Below, piece after piece: positions 1 to 8,274 of a DNA stretch of 28,168 bases (position 1 is its first letter; every line of letters starts with the position of its first letter). Below the pieces are notes generated by a model. That model worked only from the letters and a program-made list of their open reading frames with translations, searched no databases and was not told the origin of the DNA. Both the position numbers and the translations under genes were made by a program. The DNA is from a virus. The stretch covers positions 1 to 28,168 of IMG/VR virus record IMGVR_UViG_3300017917_003582. One strand, written 5' to 3'.

Positions 1-900
1 ATCTTTAGTAAGCAACCCTTTTGTTTCAGCTAGATCAACTAAACCTGAATGGGGATTCATTCCTGTAGTATATGGAATTTTAATCTGTACACTTTCAAAA
101 GGCTTAGCATATCTTGTTTTCATCACTTTACATGCTGAACGAATTCCTCTTACTTCACTTACTTTGTTGCCATCTTCATCTTCTTTTAGTTTTAGTTTAC
201 GCATAGCTACAACAATACTACTTGCGTAAATAAAACCTTGACCACCACTAATCTTATCATCAGGATCAAAAAGGTCTTGACTTGCATAAGTATGATTTGT
301 TGCTACAAGGCCTACATTATGACTGCCAAACATATTTACACAATTACGAACTAAGGCAGTTAACGCTTTGGGTTTACGACCCATATCACCTTTCATATCA
401 CCTGCTTCGAACTGATTAACGTCTGTAGGAGTGAGCAACATACCAAGGCTATCAATAATAAAAAGTACCTTAGGTCTGTCTTCAACATTCATTGCCTTAT
501 AATTTTTAATAAACTCACTAATTGTTTTAGCAACATCATCAATCATTGCCATGTTTAATTTTAGTAGTTTTTCTTCACTTGTATCAACGCCTAGACTATG
601 TAACCAATTTTCATCAAGCGCATTTTCACTGTCAATAAGAACGACATATATTTCTTGTTGTTGTGCATGTCTAACCAAGTTTCCTGAACAGATATATGAT
701 TTACCTGATCCTGACTCTCCGGCAAAGACAGTAACTTTACCAAGAGGTACGCCTTTATTAAAATCACCACTAATGAGATAATTGAGAGCATAATTTCCTG
801 TACTAATCCAATCTGTTGGATCATTAAAACCAATGCTTAATCCCTCGATAGATTTAGTTATATCCTTTCTAAATTTACTAATGTCAAATGGTTTAGCCAT
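1..900 (-). CDS. uvsX: UvsX-like RecA-family recombinase, C-terminus cut by window edge
   Basis: This is the phage RecA/UvsX strand-exchange protein, which forms filaments on single-stranded DNA for recombination-dependent replication and repair. The ATG is at 898-900 and 300 codons are visible without a stop, so the C-terminus lies beyond base 1; T4 UvsX has about 390 residues. The Walker A loop GESGSGKS is at residues 61-68. A Walker B-like strand, FIIDSLGMLL, and the following LVATNHTY and ISGGQGF segments match the UvsX/RecA core in order. T4 UvsX has a less canonical P-loop, so this copy is more RecA-like there. The gene follows a 64-residue protein with one base between stop and start. 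gp32, its usual partner, lies 1.4 kb upstream in the same direction. The family call is firm. Confidence 0.93.
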   Translation of the reverse strand, partial: MAKPFDISKFRKDITKSIEGLSIGFNDPTDWISTGNYALNYLISGDFNKGVPLGKVTVFAGESGSGKSYICSGNLVRHAQQQEIYVVLIDSENALDENWLHSLGVDTSEEKLLKLNMAMIDDVAKTISEFIKNYKAMNVEDRPKVLFIIDSLGMLLTPTDVNQFEAGDMKGDMGRKPKALTALVRNCVNMFGSHNVGLVATNHTYASQDLFDPDDKISGGQGFIYASSIVVAMRKLKLKEDEDGNKVSEVRGIRSACKVMKTRYAKPFESVQIKIPYTTGMNPHSGLVDLAETKGLLTKD

Positions 901-901
901 A

Positions 902-1096
902 TTAATTGTCTAACTCCATACTGTTATATTCTTTTATTAAACTAATTAAATCTTCTTCAGTATTACATAAAATTTTACAACTTTTGTAATCACTTGATTT
1001 ATCACGGCCACTTACTTCTAGCATATAACCATTGTCATATCTATAAATTGATACTGATTCGTTAACTTTTACAAGTTTGTTTAGTTTTTTAGACAT
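902..1096 (-). CDS. small phage protein of unknown function
   Basis: A 64-residue acidic to neutral protein starting MSKKLNKLVKVNESVSIYRY. I do not recognise a family. It is short, has no membrane segment, and two cysteines (SCKILC) in the middle. An AGGAAA-type ribosome-binding site lies just upstream of the ATG at 1094-1096. It sits between the BPSL0761-like gene and uvsX with tight spacing on both sides, so it is likely co-transcribed with them. Reading frame, ribosome-binding site and packing support a real gene; nothing supports a function. Confidence 0.7.
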   Translation of the reverse strand: MSKKLNKLVKVNESVSIYRYDNGYMLEVSGRDKSSDYKSCKILCNTEEDLISLIKEYNSMELDN

Positions 1097-1107
1097 AAAT
1101 TTTCCTA

Positions 1108-1347
1108 TTATTTGTGTAATCCGTTCATACTAGCAACTTTATCAGAAAAAGAAATCTTGTCAAGAATATCAGGACATTGATCTGCAATTTTTTCTAGTTC
1201 ATATTCACTAGGATAATGTCTTAATGCTCCGCGTGCCTTGTCTCGTACCATACTAGGCACACGGGGAGTTTTGCCAGGATCACATAATTCTTCTAATAAT
1301 TTTCTACCTTGCTTTAAGGCACGATATCTTTCATCAGGTAATGTCAT
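1108..1347 (-). CDS. BPSL0761-like small conserved protein
   Basis: A 79-residue protein with the pattern MTLPDERYRALKQ near the start and a central ARGALRHYPSEYEL segment. The combination PDER..A..Q...LL.EL....P.VP..VR..AR..LRHYP matches, from memory, the BPSL0761 family of small proteins found in proteobacteria (notably beta-proteobacteria) and phages; its function is not known. The start is supported by an AGGAG ribosome-binding site seven bases upstream. It follows gp32 after a strong hairpin. Presence of this family hints at a proteobacterial host, but only weakly because phages carry it widely. Confidence 0.75.
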   Translation of the reverse strand: MTLPDERYRALKQGRKLLEELCDPGKTPRVPSMVRDKARGALRHYPSEYELEKIADQCPDILDKISFSDKVASMNGLHK

Positions 1348-1362
1348 TTGTTTCTCCTAAAT

Positions 1363-1386
1363 ATTGAGAGGGAATTCCCCCTCAAT
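1363..1386 (-). terminator. hairpin after the gp32 gene
   Basis: An inverted repeat with arms ATTGAGAGGG and CCCCCTCAAT around an AATT loop gives a ten-pair stem with one mismatch. It lies immediately after the gp32 stop codon and before the next ribosome-binding site. There is only a short T-run (ATTT) after it on the minus strand, so it may be a partial terminator or an RNA-stabilising hairpin rather than a strong intrinsic terminator. Confidence 0.5.
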
Positions 1387-1388
1387 CC

Positions 1389-2378
1389 CTACACAGTTTT
1401 GTTTTGCCTTGCGCGGATCATTTGAAGTATGTCCTGCGCTTTATCACTACTTGTAGTTTTAGGAACGGTTACTGGTTGTGAAGCTGTTTCTGGTTCGTCG
1501 TCTTCAGGTACATCAACTACTGGCTTATTTGAAGCAACTTGTGTTGTACTTGTAGACTGACTTGTCGAACCGTTTCCAGATGGTGCATCAAGACCATAAG
1601 GACGATAATAATTTCCCCAACGTTCATTATCATAAGGTTGTCCATCTACACTTGCCTCAAACATTTCTTTAATGATTCGTAATTCTGCTTCATTTGGTTT
1701 CTTAGGAAGAAACTCAGCCAAATTAAATAATCCATGTGCTTGGATAGCCTGATGTTCTGCTTCTGTCAATACAGATTCTTTTCTTGACCAATTACTTGTT
1801 GAATAATCAGCATAGCCACCTTTACTTGTTTTTTTAATATTAAAATCAAGCCCACGTACATAATCAGTAGGTAGTTCTTCCATTTCAGGATCCATAATAC
1901 TTGACTTAATGATTGAAAAAATTTGCGGACTAATGATAAATCTGCGTATTGGATTGTTGGGTGCTTTATCATCACCAATTGGATTTTGACGAACGAATCC
2001 TTGAAACAAATAACTACGTTTTTTCCAATATTTATTTGCTAAATCTTTAAGTGTTTGGTCTTTATACCACGGACGAACTTCTGCTAAAACTGGACAATTA
2101 TCCCCATACATTTCTACGCAAGGTACTTGTACAACAATTTGTTTTATGTTTGAATCACCCTTGACTCCATTGAATGGGAGTTTGATGATTTGACGTTCTA
2201 CCCAAAAGAAAGTATTTGATTGATTGGCATCTGGTAAAAATCTTACTGTTGCAGTAGTACCTTCTTCTGCATTCCAATGTGGATAAATTGAATTATCTGC
2301 TGTAGTACCTGATGTATTTTTTTGTTGCTGATTTTCTTGCTGTGCAATTCTTGCTCTAATTTCTGCGAGGCTCGCCAT
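1389..2378 (-). CDS. 32: gp32-like single-stranded DNA-binding protein
   Basis: This 329-residue protein matches the T4 gp32 layout: a short N-terminal segment (MASLAEIRAR, residues 1-10) of the kind used for cooperative binding, an OB-fold core beginning at TATVRFLPD (42-50), and a low-complexity tail with an acidic patch (VPEDDEPE). It coats single-stranded DNA during replication, recombination and repair. In the T4 zinc site, C-x3-H-x5-C-x2-C, the corresponding stretch here is C87, Y91, C95, L98, so two of four ligands appear lost. The tail ends in a basic QMIRARQ stretch after the acidic patch, unlike T4. AAGGAG precedes the ATG. A sigma-70-like promoter (2460-2488) and a late-type element (2493-2499) lie upstream, echoing the multiple promoters of T4 gene 32. 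Confidence 0.88.
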   Translation of the reverse strand: MASLAEIRARIAQQENQQQKNTSGTTADNSIYPHWNAEEGTTATVRFLPDANQSNTFFWVERQIIKLPFNGVKGDSNIKQIVVQVPCVEMYGDNCPVLAEVRPWYKDQTLKDLANKYWKKRSYLFQGFVRQNPIGDDKAPNNPIRRFIISPQIFSIIKSSIMDPEMEELPTDYVRGLDFNIKKTSKGGYADYSTSNWSRKESVLTEAEHQAIQAHGLFNLAEFLPKKPNEAELRIIKEMFEASVDGQPYDNERWGNYYRPYGLDAPSGNGSTSQSTSTTQVASNKPVVDVPEDDEPETASQPVTVPKTTSSDKAQDILQMIRARQNKTV

Positions 2379-2456
2379 TTTATTTTCTCCTTATAAAAAT
2401 TGAGATGGTCTCATTAAATTACTATTCGCCACACACCTCTATGTGACTAACATAAC

Positions 2457-2475
2457 GTAAGTATTACATACTTAC
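2457..2475. promoter_or_regulatory. perfect palindrome overlapping the gp32 promoter
   Basis: GTAAGTAT, spacer TAC, ATACTTAC: eight-base arms that are exact reverse complements. It covers the -10 box and the spacer end of the promoter at 2460-2488, which is where a repressor operator would sit. No regulator gene is obvious nearby; a role is inferred from position only. Confidence 0.5.
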
Positions 2476-2488
2476 TGCGCTATGTCAA
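2460..2488 (-). promoter_or_regulatory. sigma-70-like promoter for gp32
   Basis: On the minus strand: perfect -35 TTGACA (2483-2488), 17-base spacer, then AATACT (2460-2465) preceded by TG. The -10 matches TATAAT at four of six positions. The predicted transcript starts near 2453, about 75 bases before the gp32 ATG. Confidence 0.65.
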
Positions 2489-2492
2489 ATTA

Positions 2493-2499
2493 TATTTAT
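2493..2499 (-). promoter_or_regulatory. candidate T4-type late promoter element upstream of gp32
   Basis: ATAAATA on the minus strand, seven of the eight bases of the T4 late consensus TATAAATA. It is 115 bases from the gp32 ATG, so the leader would be long; the motif is short and AT-rich and could be chance. Confidence 0.3.
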
Positions 2500-2511
2500 C
2501 CCGAATATGGT

Positions 2512-2536
2512 AAACCGCACTTTTTTTGTGCGGTTT
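2512..2536 (-). terminator. bidirectional-looking hairpin after the modular protein gene
   Basis: AAACCGCAC, a seven-base T loop, GTGCGGTTT: a perfect nine-pair GC-rich stem. It lies ten bases beyond the stop codon at 2546 and upstream of the gp32 promoter, so it separates two transcription units. On the minus strand it ends in GTTT, a short T-tail; on the plus strand the tail is five Ts. Confidence 0.75.
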
Positions 2537-2545
2537 TTGGGAGAA

Positions 2546-5083
2546 TTACTTTCTTATAATTCTTAGTATAGCATCGAGGTCTTCTTGACCCTCTTTCACA
2601 TCTTTCTGTTGTGCCTTATCTATAGACTTGTTCAATGTCTTTAGAGCATCTTTGGCTGCGTCTTTTGCTTTGACTGGTGTAGCCTTACCACCTTTAGCAT
2701 ATGGATTACCTGAACTCTCACCGCCTCTATCACTTGATGGTTGTGACTTATCCATTTCATTTAACTCCAATGATTCATTAGCACCTACTAATTTACCGAT
2801 GTTATTGTTTTTAACTTTTTCAGTTGGGCCCAATTGTCCTACACGCTTTTGGTTAGCATCAAGGTCTTCCGCCACACCTTGCTCAAAAGATTTGAATACA
2901 GCACTAGCAACATCTTTAATCTGTTTCGGTGATAGTTTTCTACCCAACTGTTCTTGGGCCTGTTGATAGATATCTTTAATGTTTGGGTTTTGGAAATTAT
3001 TTTCATAATCCCAGTAGGTAAACGATATTTTGTTTCCGTCAACATTCAATGTAAACACCTGTTGATCTAAATCACTGTCTTGATCAACAATAGAAATGCC
3101 TTCCGCCACACCTTGCTGATTTATTTTTTTGAATACTATATTTGCTACGCGGTTATAAATTGTTTCTGGAATATTATATTTGGCAAAATAACGATCTAAC
3201 GCACGATATACTGTACTGTCATGAACCATGCCACGCAATTTTTCTAGATTTTTTCCAGTTGTCAACTTGGTAGCAATATCCATTGCCTGTGCGTCTAAAT
3301 CAGCACTTTCCGCCACACCTTCTCTTAACATGCTAATTAATTCAACAGCCGACTTACCTTTTAATTCATCTTGTGACAAACTAGGATTTTTTTGTAATAA
3401 ATGCTTGATGGTATTAGCTTTCATTTTTTCATCAAATGACATATCCTGTCCACTAACTTTATCTATTTGATCATCAGATGGCAGTTTACCACCTAAACTA
3501 TGCATATCGTCTACAGATTCGTCAGCTTTTTTTTTGGTATCGTCTGTAGGAGCTTTATGTTTTAGAGGAGGGTCTTCTATGTCTCTTTTACGATTGTAGT
3601 CGGCTAGGTCTCTGAGTCTTTCCAAATATTCCTCATACCTATCTGGATCATCTAACCTATCATTCCAACCTTCTTCCATACCTTCTTCATCTAACTTATC
3701 ATATTTGGCACGAATACTTGCCATCTTTTCTTTGCTAGCACCATCACGACCTGCTTTACGCAATGCGTCCATGCCAGCTTTCCCATACTTCTTATTACCA
3801 AGATATGCCTGTAGTCCGCTTTCTTCAACTTCTTGGCCTTTTTGTCCGACCATTGCTTGGCTACTACGATGTTGTTGACTACGCTCTACATCACCTAATG
3901 TTACTGGTTTCTCACCTGCTGCTTTACGCATAAACGCAGGCTTTTTAATTTTATCACGGGCAGTTTGTCCTGCTTTTACAGCATCATCATCTTCTTCTAA
4001 ATCAAATGCTTTTAGGTTTGACTTTTCAGTATTTTGATTATGTTTTAATGTCATAGCACCAGGTGCTTCTGTTAAATTATCAGCCCATTCAGCTAATTCA
4101 TCTACCTCTTTCATTTCACTAACATTTTTTCTAAGTTTGTTTAAGATTGGAAGCACACTTTCTATCCTAGGATCCATAGTTTCCTGAACAAATAATTCAT
4201 TAATTGTATTATAATCGCCTTCATCTTCCATCAATGTTGGTGTCCAACTTTCAAAATATGTATTATAGCCCTTATGACCACGTAATTTACCTAATGTTTC
4301 TCGTAATTTAATGTAATGGTCTACCCCAGTATTGACTAATTCTTGTGCTGATTCATTAAATTGATGGTTTTTTGTAGCACGAACAAATCCTGCCATTTTA
4401 CTATATTCTTCACACAAAGACTTCATATGATTCCAACGTTCATCGTTTGGGACACCTCCTTCTGCTAAATGTCTAGCATATACCTGTGCTATTCCTGGAC
4501 GTAATGTTGGAGCAAGAATTCTTTCCCCTTGGGTATTTTCTAGAAAAATTTTAGCAACATTTCTATAACGTTGTTCTCCTTCTTGTATTTGTCTAGTATG
4601 TTGGAGTATAATTTTAACAGTAGGTACAGCATCACTATAGCTTGCTTGTTTACCCATTGAATAATATCCTTCTGCTATTTGCTCTTTCTTTTTCATATAT
4701 GTCCTTTGTGCCATATCGCTTGTTAAATTATCTTTGTTATCTAGTTTAAAGTGTTTTACTCCATTAGAATAACTCCATTGTCTTAAAAACTTTAAAAATC
4801 CAAAAAAGCTGTCGTCCATTTCTGAACTATCAGAACCAACCTTATTTTTCATTACATCTTCATCATAATATACTGTAAGATTGTTCCCATCTAAGCCTAT
4901 ATAACAATTATCATCTTCACCATTACCATTATTAAACGTAAACTTAATTACATCACCTTCTTCTGGTTCTACAGTTTTATTAATATTTTTAATGTCGCTG
5001 TCTTTAGGAACAGGATCATAACCCCTTGATAATAAAAGGTTATATATTTTTCTTCGCAGGTTTTCGTTTCGTTTAATTGGCAT
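2546..5083 (-). CDS. large modular phage protein with QGVAE linkers, function unknown
   Basis: About 845 residues. I chose the ATG at 5081-5083 (MPIKRNENLRRK); the frame can be extended nine codons to a TTG inside the terminase gene, but that start has no support. The protein is highly charged and mostly predicted helical, with no membrane segment and no recognised enzyme motif. In its C-terminal third, modules of about 70-78 residues are joined by GVAE (EGVAES, QQGVAEG, EQGVAED), encoded by an identical 13-base word three times. A stretch near the C-terminus (GQLGPTEKV...IGKLVGANES) looks, from memory, like a stereotyped module seen in many uncultured aquatic phage proteins. It follows terminase and precedes gp32. 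A packaged or head-associated protein is possible: V-A-E resembles the I/L-x-E sites cut by T4-type prohead protease. That is inference. Confidence 0.8.
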   Translation of the reverse strand: MPIKRNENLRRKIYNLLLSRGYDPVPKDSDIKNINKTVEPEEGDVIKFTFNNGNGEDDNCYIGLDGNNLTVYYDEDVMKNKVGSDSSEMDDSFFGFLKFLRQWSYSNGVKHFKLDNKDNLTSDMAQRTYMKKKEQIAEGYYSMGKQASYSDAVPTVKIILQHTRQIQEGEQRYRNVAKIFLENTQGERILAPTLRPGIAQVYARHLAEGGVPNDERWNHMKSLCEEYSKMAGFVRATKNHQFNESAQELVNTGVDHYIKLRETLGKLRGHKGYNTYFESWTPTLMEDEGDYNTINELFVQETMDPRIESVLPILNKLRKNVSEMKEVDELAEWADNLTEAPGAMTLKHNQNTEKSNLKAFDLEEDDDAVKAGQTARDKIKKPAFMRKAAGEKPVTLGDVERSQQHRSSQAMVGQKGQEVEESGLQAYLGNKKYGKAGMDALRKAGRDGASKEKMASIRAKYDKLDEEGMEEGWNDRLDDPDRYEEYLERLRDLADYNRKRDIEDPPLKHKAPTDDTKKKADESVDDMHSLGGKLPSDDQIDKVSGQDMSFDEKMKANTIKHLLQKNPSLSQDELKGKSAVELISMLREGVAESADLDAQAMDIATKLTTGKNLEKLRGMVHDSTVYRALDRYFAKYNIPETIYNRVANIVFKKINQQGVAEGISIVDQDSDLDQQVFTLNVDGNKISFTYWDYENNFQNPNIKDIYQQAQEQLGRKLSPKQIKDVASAVFKSFEQGVAEDLDANQKRVGQLGPTEKVKNNNIGKLVGANESLELNEMDKSQPSSDRGGESSGNPYAKGGKATPVKAKDAAKDALKTLNKSIDKAQQKDVKEGQEDLDAILRIIRK
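2868..2880 (-). repeat. GVAE-encoding 13-base repeat, copy 1
   Basis: The plus-strand word TCCGCCACACCTT, in frame as K/Q-GVAE; identical to copies at 3102 and 3309. It joins the module ending SFEQ to the one beginning DLDANQK. Confidence 0.75.
3102..3114 (-). repeat. GVAE-encoding 13-base repeat, copy 2
   Basis: Identical TCCGCCACACCTT, 234 bases from copy 1, again in the same reading frame, preceded by KINQQ and followed by GISIVDQ. Copies 1 and 2 also share the next bases GCT, giving QQGVAE or EQGVAE. Confidence 0.75.
3309..3321 (-). repeat. GVAE-encoding 13-base repeat, copy 3
   Basis: Identical TCCGCCACACCTT, 207 bases from copy 2, same frame, read as SMLREGVAESADLDA. Identity over 13 bases in otherwise diverged flanks suggests spread of the linker as DNA or strong constraint. 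Confidence 0.75.
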
Positions 5084-5090
5084 GATGTAT

Positions 5091-6647
5091 TTATCTTGTA
5101 AGCACAGCAAAGAAGGGTAATGGTTCTATTAATTGCTCATGGTCACGTATTTGTTCTTCTAAATTATAATGAAAATCACTTAAAGTTTGTAGCATTCTTG
5201 TAACTAGTAGTGAACTCATAACTAAATCATCAGTTTCACCTATTTTAGCTTCATAACTATCACCTTTTGCTACAAATGTTTTTAATTCACTTATTAAACT
5301 TTTACTATATAATTTCATTTTTTTAGTTTCAATAAGTGTTTTAAATTTTGCACAGGCTGCTAGTTTAACTTTATGAGTTGTATTAAAACCTTTACGTTTT
5401 TTACCTGGCTCACTTAAAAATATACCTGCTATATTACTTTCTCCGTATTCTGCGAGTGATACAAGTGCAGCTTCTCCAATGGAATTGTTTTCTATGCTAT
5501 AGTAAATGTTATTTGGCTCATTAGTGCATTCAGCAATATACTTATTAATTTGTGCTAACAATTTAACTTGATTTGGAATATCAGTTTTATTATGTTTCCA
5601 TTCTCCTACTTGTGTTGTACTATTAGCTTCATAAATTTGAATTGCAGAGGGATCACTTCCTGTACCAAGACTTGGATCCAATGCTACTATATAAATATTA
5701 CCTTTTTCAGGTTTTTTATACCAACGCACTTGACCTATACGACTTACTGGTTCTATACCTTCTAATTCAATTAATATACTAGGAGCAATAAGAGTTTCAT
5801 CTGCAATAATAAATTCGCATTCAATTTCCCTGCGAAAACGATCTAATCCTAGTTGAGCTTTCATATCATTTGCCCACGCATCATCACGTCCAGGTTGTTC
5901 GCTATAGTGCGATTTGAAAGCCTTAAAGCCATTAATTCCTAAATCAGTTTCGTTACCATATGCATCTTGACACTTATTTGCTTGTTTCCAAATTAATGCA
6001 AATTGATCTTCATCACTATTTGGAGTACTGGTAATAATGGCTTTACCTCCAGTTGACAATGTTGGTGTTATACTAGTCCAAAATTGTTCAGCTATCGTTG
6101 GTCGTACAAATGCAAATTCATCTAAGTATAATAAAGAAATACTCATACCACGACCTGTGTTTTCAGTGGTTGTTTGACTTACTATACGACTACCATTTTC
6201 AAACTCTAAACTACCTTTGTTATACGTAACAACACCTGCTTTAATATGCATTGGACATGCTTCATAAGCATATCTAATACGTTGCATAATTTCTTGTGCA
6301 CCTGCATATTTGTGTGCTGCAATCAAAACAGTGCTATCAGGCACAAACATCGCATACCAAAGTAAGTATCCAGCTGCACTTGTACTTTTACCACTTTGAC
6401 GAGGCATAAGTGCAACACTAAAACGATAATTATGATAAATGTCTATTAATCGTTTTTGATAACTATAAGGATGATATGCTAAACTACCTTTAGTAGGATG
6501 TTGTATATAAAAAAAATTATCCATAAAATGTAAATAACCATTATTTTGATCACAACATTTTATGAAATCATCGAGATCCTTTTGTGTTTTAAAAATTGTT
6601 TTTACATAAGGATCTTTTACTAGGGTAGAACTTCCTGATTTATTCAT
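5091..6647 (-). CDS. 17: terminase large subunit (gp17-like)
   Basis: The packaging motor ATPase and headful nuclease, 518 residues (T4 gp17 has 610). Walker A is MPRQSGKST at 81-89, the T4-type R-Q-x-G-K form. Walker B with the catalytic acid is LLYLDE at 172-177. The C-terminal RNase H-like nuclease shows its three acidic positions: D324 in VALDPSLGTG, E386 in YYSIENNS, and D473/D474 in ETDDLVMSSL. The ATG is at 6645-6647; no clear ribosome-binding site precedes it, so translation may depend on the upstream gene. Upstream is a beta-repeat structural protein, and downstream is the modular protein rather than the tail sheath gene that follows gp17 in T4. All key residues are present, so the protein should be functional. 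Confidence 0.95.
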   Translation of the reverse strand: MNKSGSSTLVKDPYVKTIFKTQKDLDDFIKCCDQNNGYLHFMDNFFYIQHPTKGSLAYHPYSYQKRLIDIYHNYRFSVALMPRQSGKSTSAAGYLLWYAMFVPDSTVLIAAHKYAGAQEIMQRIRYAYEACPMHIKAGVVTYNKGSLEFENGSRIVSQTTTENTGRGMSISLLYLDEFAFVRPTIAEQFWTSITPTLSTGGKAIITSTPNSDEDQFALIWKQANKCQDAYGNETDLGINGFKAFKSHYSEQPGRDDAWANDMKAQLGLDRFRREIECEFIIADETLIAPSILIELEGIEPVSRIGQVRWYKKPEKGNIYIVALDPSLGTGSDPSAIQIYEANSTTQVGEWKHNKTDIPNQVKLLAQINKYIAECTNEPNNIYYSIENNSIGEAALVSLAEYGESNIAGIFLSEPGKKRKGFNTTHKVKLAACAKFKTLIETKKMKLYSKSLISELKTFVAKGDSYEAKIGETDDLVMSSLLVTRMLQTLSDFHYNLEEQIRDHEQLIEPLPFFAVLTR

Positions 6648-6666
6648 GAGAATTATTATACAACTA

Positions 6667-8253
6667 TTAGTTTATCTCCTGCCATGCTATGCTAGCGTAT
6701 ACATCTTGGTTAGTACCAGTAGTTGCGGCAGTTAAAACATATTCATACATAACATTAGTAAAGGGCTGTCTTTGTAGTTGAACTTCAAAACCAAACTGTT
6801 CCTGACTGGGGGCTGCCGCAGTTTGGTTACTTGACATAATAAAACCTTCAGAAACAATTTCGCCGCTACTTATAGCAGTAGGTGCTAAATTATATTCAAT
6901 GGGACTTGATGCTCCGATGCCAGTCCATGTTCCACCAGTAGTAACTGCCCTACTATAGACACGGTACTTAAATGTACTTTGTGCTACGGGTGCTATGGTA
7001 AAGAATGTAGGCAATACAATACTATCAGGGCAAGTGCTTAATAATCTTATGCTTAACAATGGCTTAAAACTAGTATCGTTGGGTAATCGTACAGGAGTAC
7101 CTAAATTATGTCCTATAGCCCTAGGTGTTCCTGATAATGAATAACCGCCTTCACTAATGACAGTGGCACATATTTGACGCATTGTACTACTACCACTAGT
7201 TGCTCCTGTATTTGTAATTTCATACCGAATGGGTAAACAAGCAGTGCTCATATAGGTTGTAGTATTACCCAATTGATTAGCATGTTCAAATGTATGACAA
7301 TTAATATATACTCCATTTACAATAAAACCCACTCTAACATTTCCTACCCCCAACCATTCAATATCACAGAAAAATATTTGTGTTCTATTTGGATATAGTG
7401 TAAGGCCACTAGGATTATTGGCTCCACCTGCACCATTCATCCTATCACCGTTCCAACTACTCTGTGGTATCCTATCTTCTACAACAATTCCAGAACTGTA
7501 ACTACGGATAACCATATTGTATGTAGTTCCGTCGGTTTCAAAAAAGATTCCATTTTGACTACTAAAATATCCTACTCTTTGACGTAAATTTGCTATTGGA
7601 GTATTCATACAGAAAGTAGCATAAATCAATAAACTTTTACCTGGTTGATAAGGAAATACTTTATATGATTCAGAAATAACACTACTTCCGCTACTTGTGC
7701 TGACCGCCATTGAAAATGTGCTTTCATTTGAATTATAGGTATAAGTTCCTCCAACAGCAGTGTTTACAGCGAATTGATTATGGTTATAATAACGACTTTG
7801 TGTATCAAAAAGTGTTACAGGGTTACTTACACGTAATCTTCCAAATGCATCTAATGAATCTGTACCTAATGTTACTTCGGCTGAACCTGTTATACTAACA
7901 TTTCCTTCTACCATCCATGGATCAGTACCTTGTTGTACAGTTACATTTCCACCTGTAATATTTGCTTCAACATTTCCTTCTACGATCCAAGGGCTTGTTC
8001 CTTGTAGTACAGTTATATTTCCTGCATCAATATTGATGTTACCACTAACAGGCATGGTTGGACCACTAACATCAATATTACCTAAAGCATCAACCGTAAC
8101 ATTACTTACAATAACATTACCTGATATTGTTACGTTTCCACCAACAATACTTGAACGTACATGAACTTGCCCTGTTACTTCATCCAATTCTAGGGCTTGC
8201 GTAATATTACGCAAATACCATGGGCTTACATTTGCTGGGTTAGGTACAGCCAT
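6667..8253 (-). CDS. phage structural protein with N-terminal beta-repeats
   Basis: A 528-residue protein starting MAVPNPANVSPWYLRN. Residues about 35-125 consist of short Val/Asn/Gly repeats (SGNVIVSNVTV, GNINIDAGNITV), including a duplicated unit GN-x-TV-x-QGT-x-PW-x-VEGNV. Such repeats build beta-helices or beta-solenoids in fibres and capsid decorations. The rest is Ser/Thr/Gly-rich with beta-sandwich character and no enzyme motif. A virion surface or fibre role is likely; I recognise the style from aquatic phage structural proteins but not a named family. AAAGGAAC precedes the ATG, and a late-type promoter element lies 21 bases upstream, as expected for a virion gene. It is followed closely by terminase. 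Confidence 0.8.
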   Translation of the reverse strand: MAVPNPANVSPWYLRNITQALELDEVTGQVHVRSSIVGGNVTISGNVIVSNVTVDALGNIDVSGPTMPVSGNINIDAGNITVLQGTSPWIVEGNVEANITGGNVTVQQGTDPWMVEGNVSITGSAEVTLGTDSLDAFGRLRVSNPVTLFDTQSRYYNHNQFAVNTAVGGTYTYNSNESTFSMAVSTSSGSSVISESYKVFPYQPGKSLLIYATFCMNTPIANLRQRVGYFSSQNGIFFETDGTTYNMVIRSYSSGIVVEDRIPQSSWNGDRMNGAGGANNPSGLTLYPNRTQIFFCDIEWLGVGNVRVGFIVNGVYINCHTFEHANQLGNTTTYMSTACLPIRYEITNTGATSGSSTMRQICATVISEGGYSLSGTPRAIGHNLGTPVRLPNDTSFKPLLSIRLLSTCPDSIVLPTFFTIAPVAQSTFKYRVYSRAVTTGGTWTGIGASSPIEYNLAPTAISSGEIVSEGFIMSSNQTAAAPSQEQFGFEVQLQRQPFTNVMYEYVLTAATTGTNQDVYASIAWQEIN

Positions 8254-8274
8254 AAAAAGTTCCTTTATATGTAC

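Noticed and set aside
551-781. Plus-strand open frame opposite uvsX
   Set aside because: It lies opposite the Walker A region of a clear UvsX gene, lacks a ribosome-binding site and its protein has no family character. The other plus-strand frames are rejected for the same reasons.
2425-2440. Partial copy of the GVAE repeat in the gp32 leader
   Set aside because: Only CGCCACAC is shared; the flanks and the frame context are missing, so this is too weak to call a repeat copy.
5088-5094. Late-type ATAAATA at the end of terminase
   Set aside because: Transcription from it would start at or after the ATG of the modular protein, so it cannot serve that gene with a leader. Probably a chance AT-rich match.
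5084-5110. TTG start extending the modular protein into terminase
   Set aside because: TTG without a ribosome-binding site and inside the terminase gene; the in-frame ATG at 5083 follows directly.
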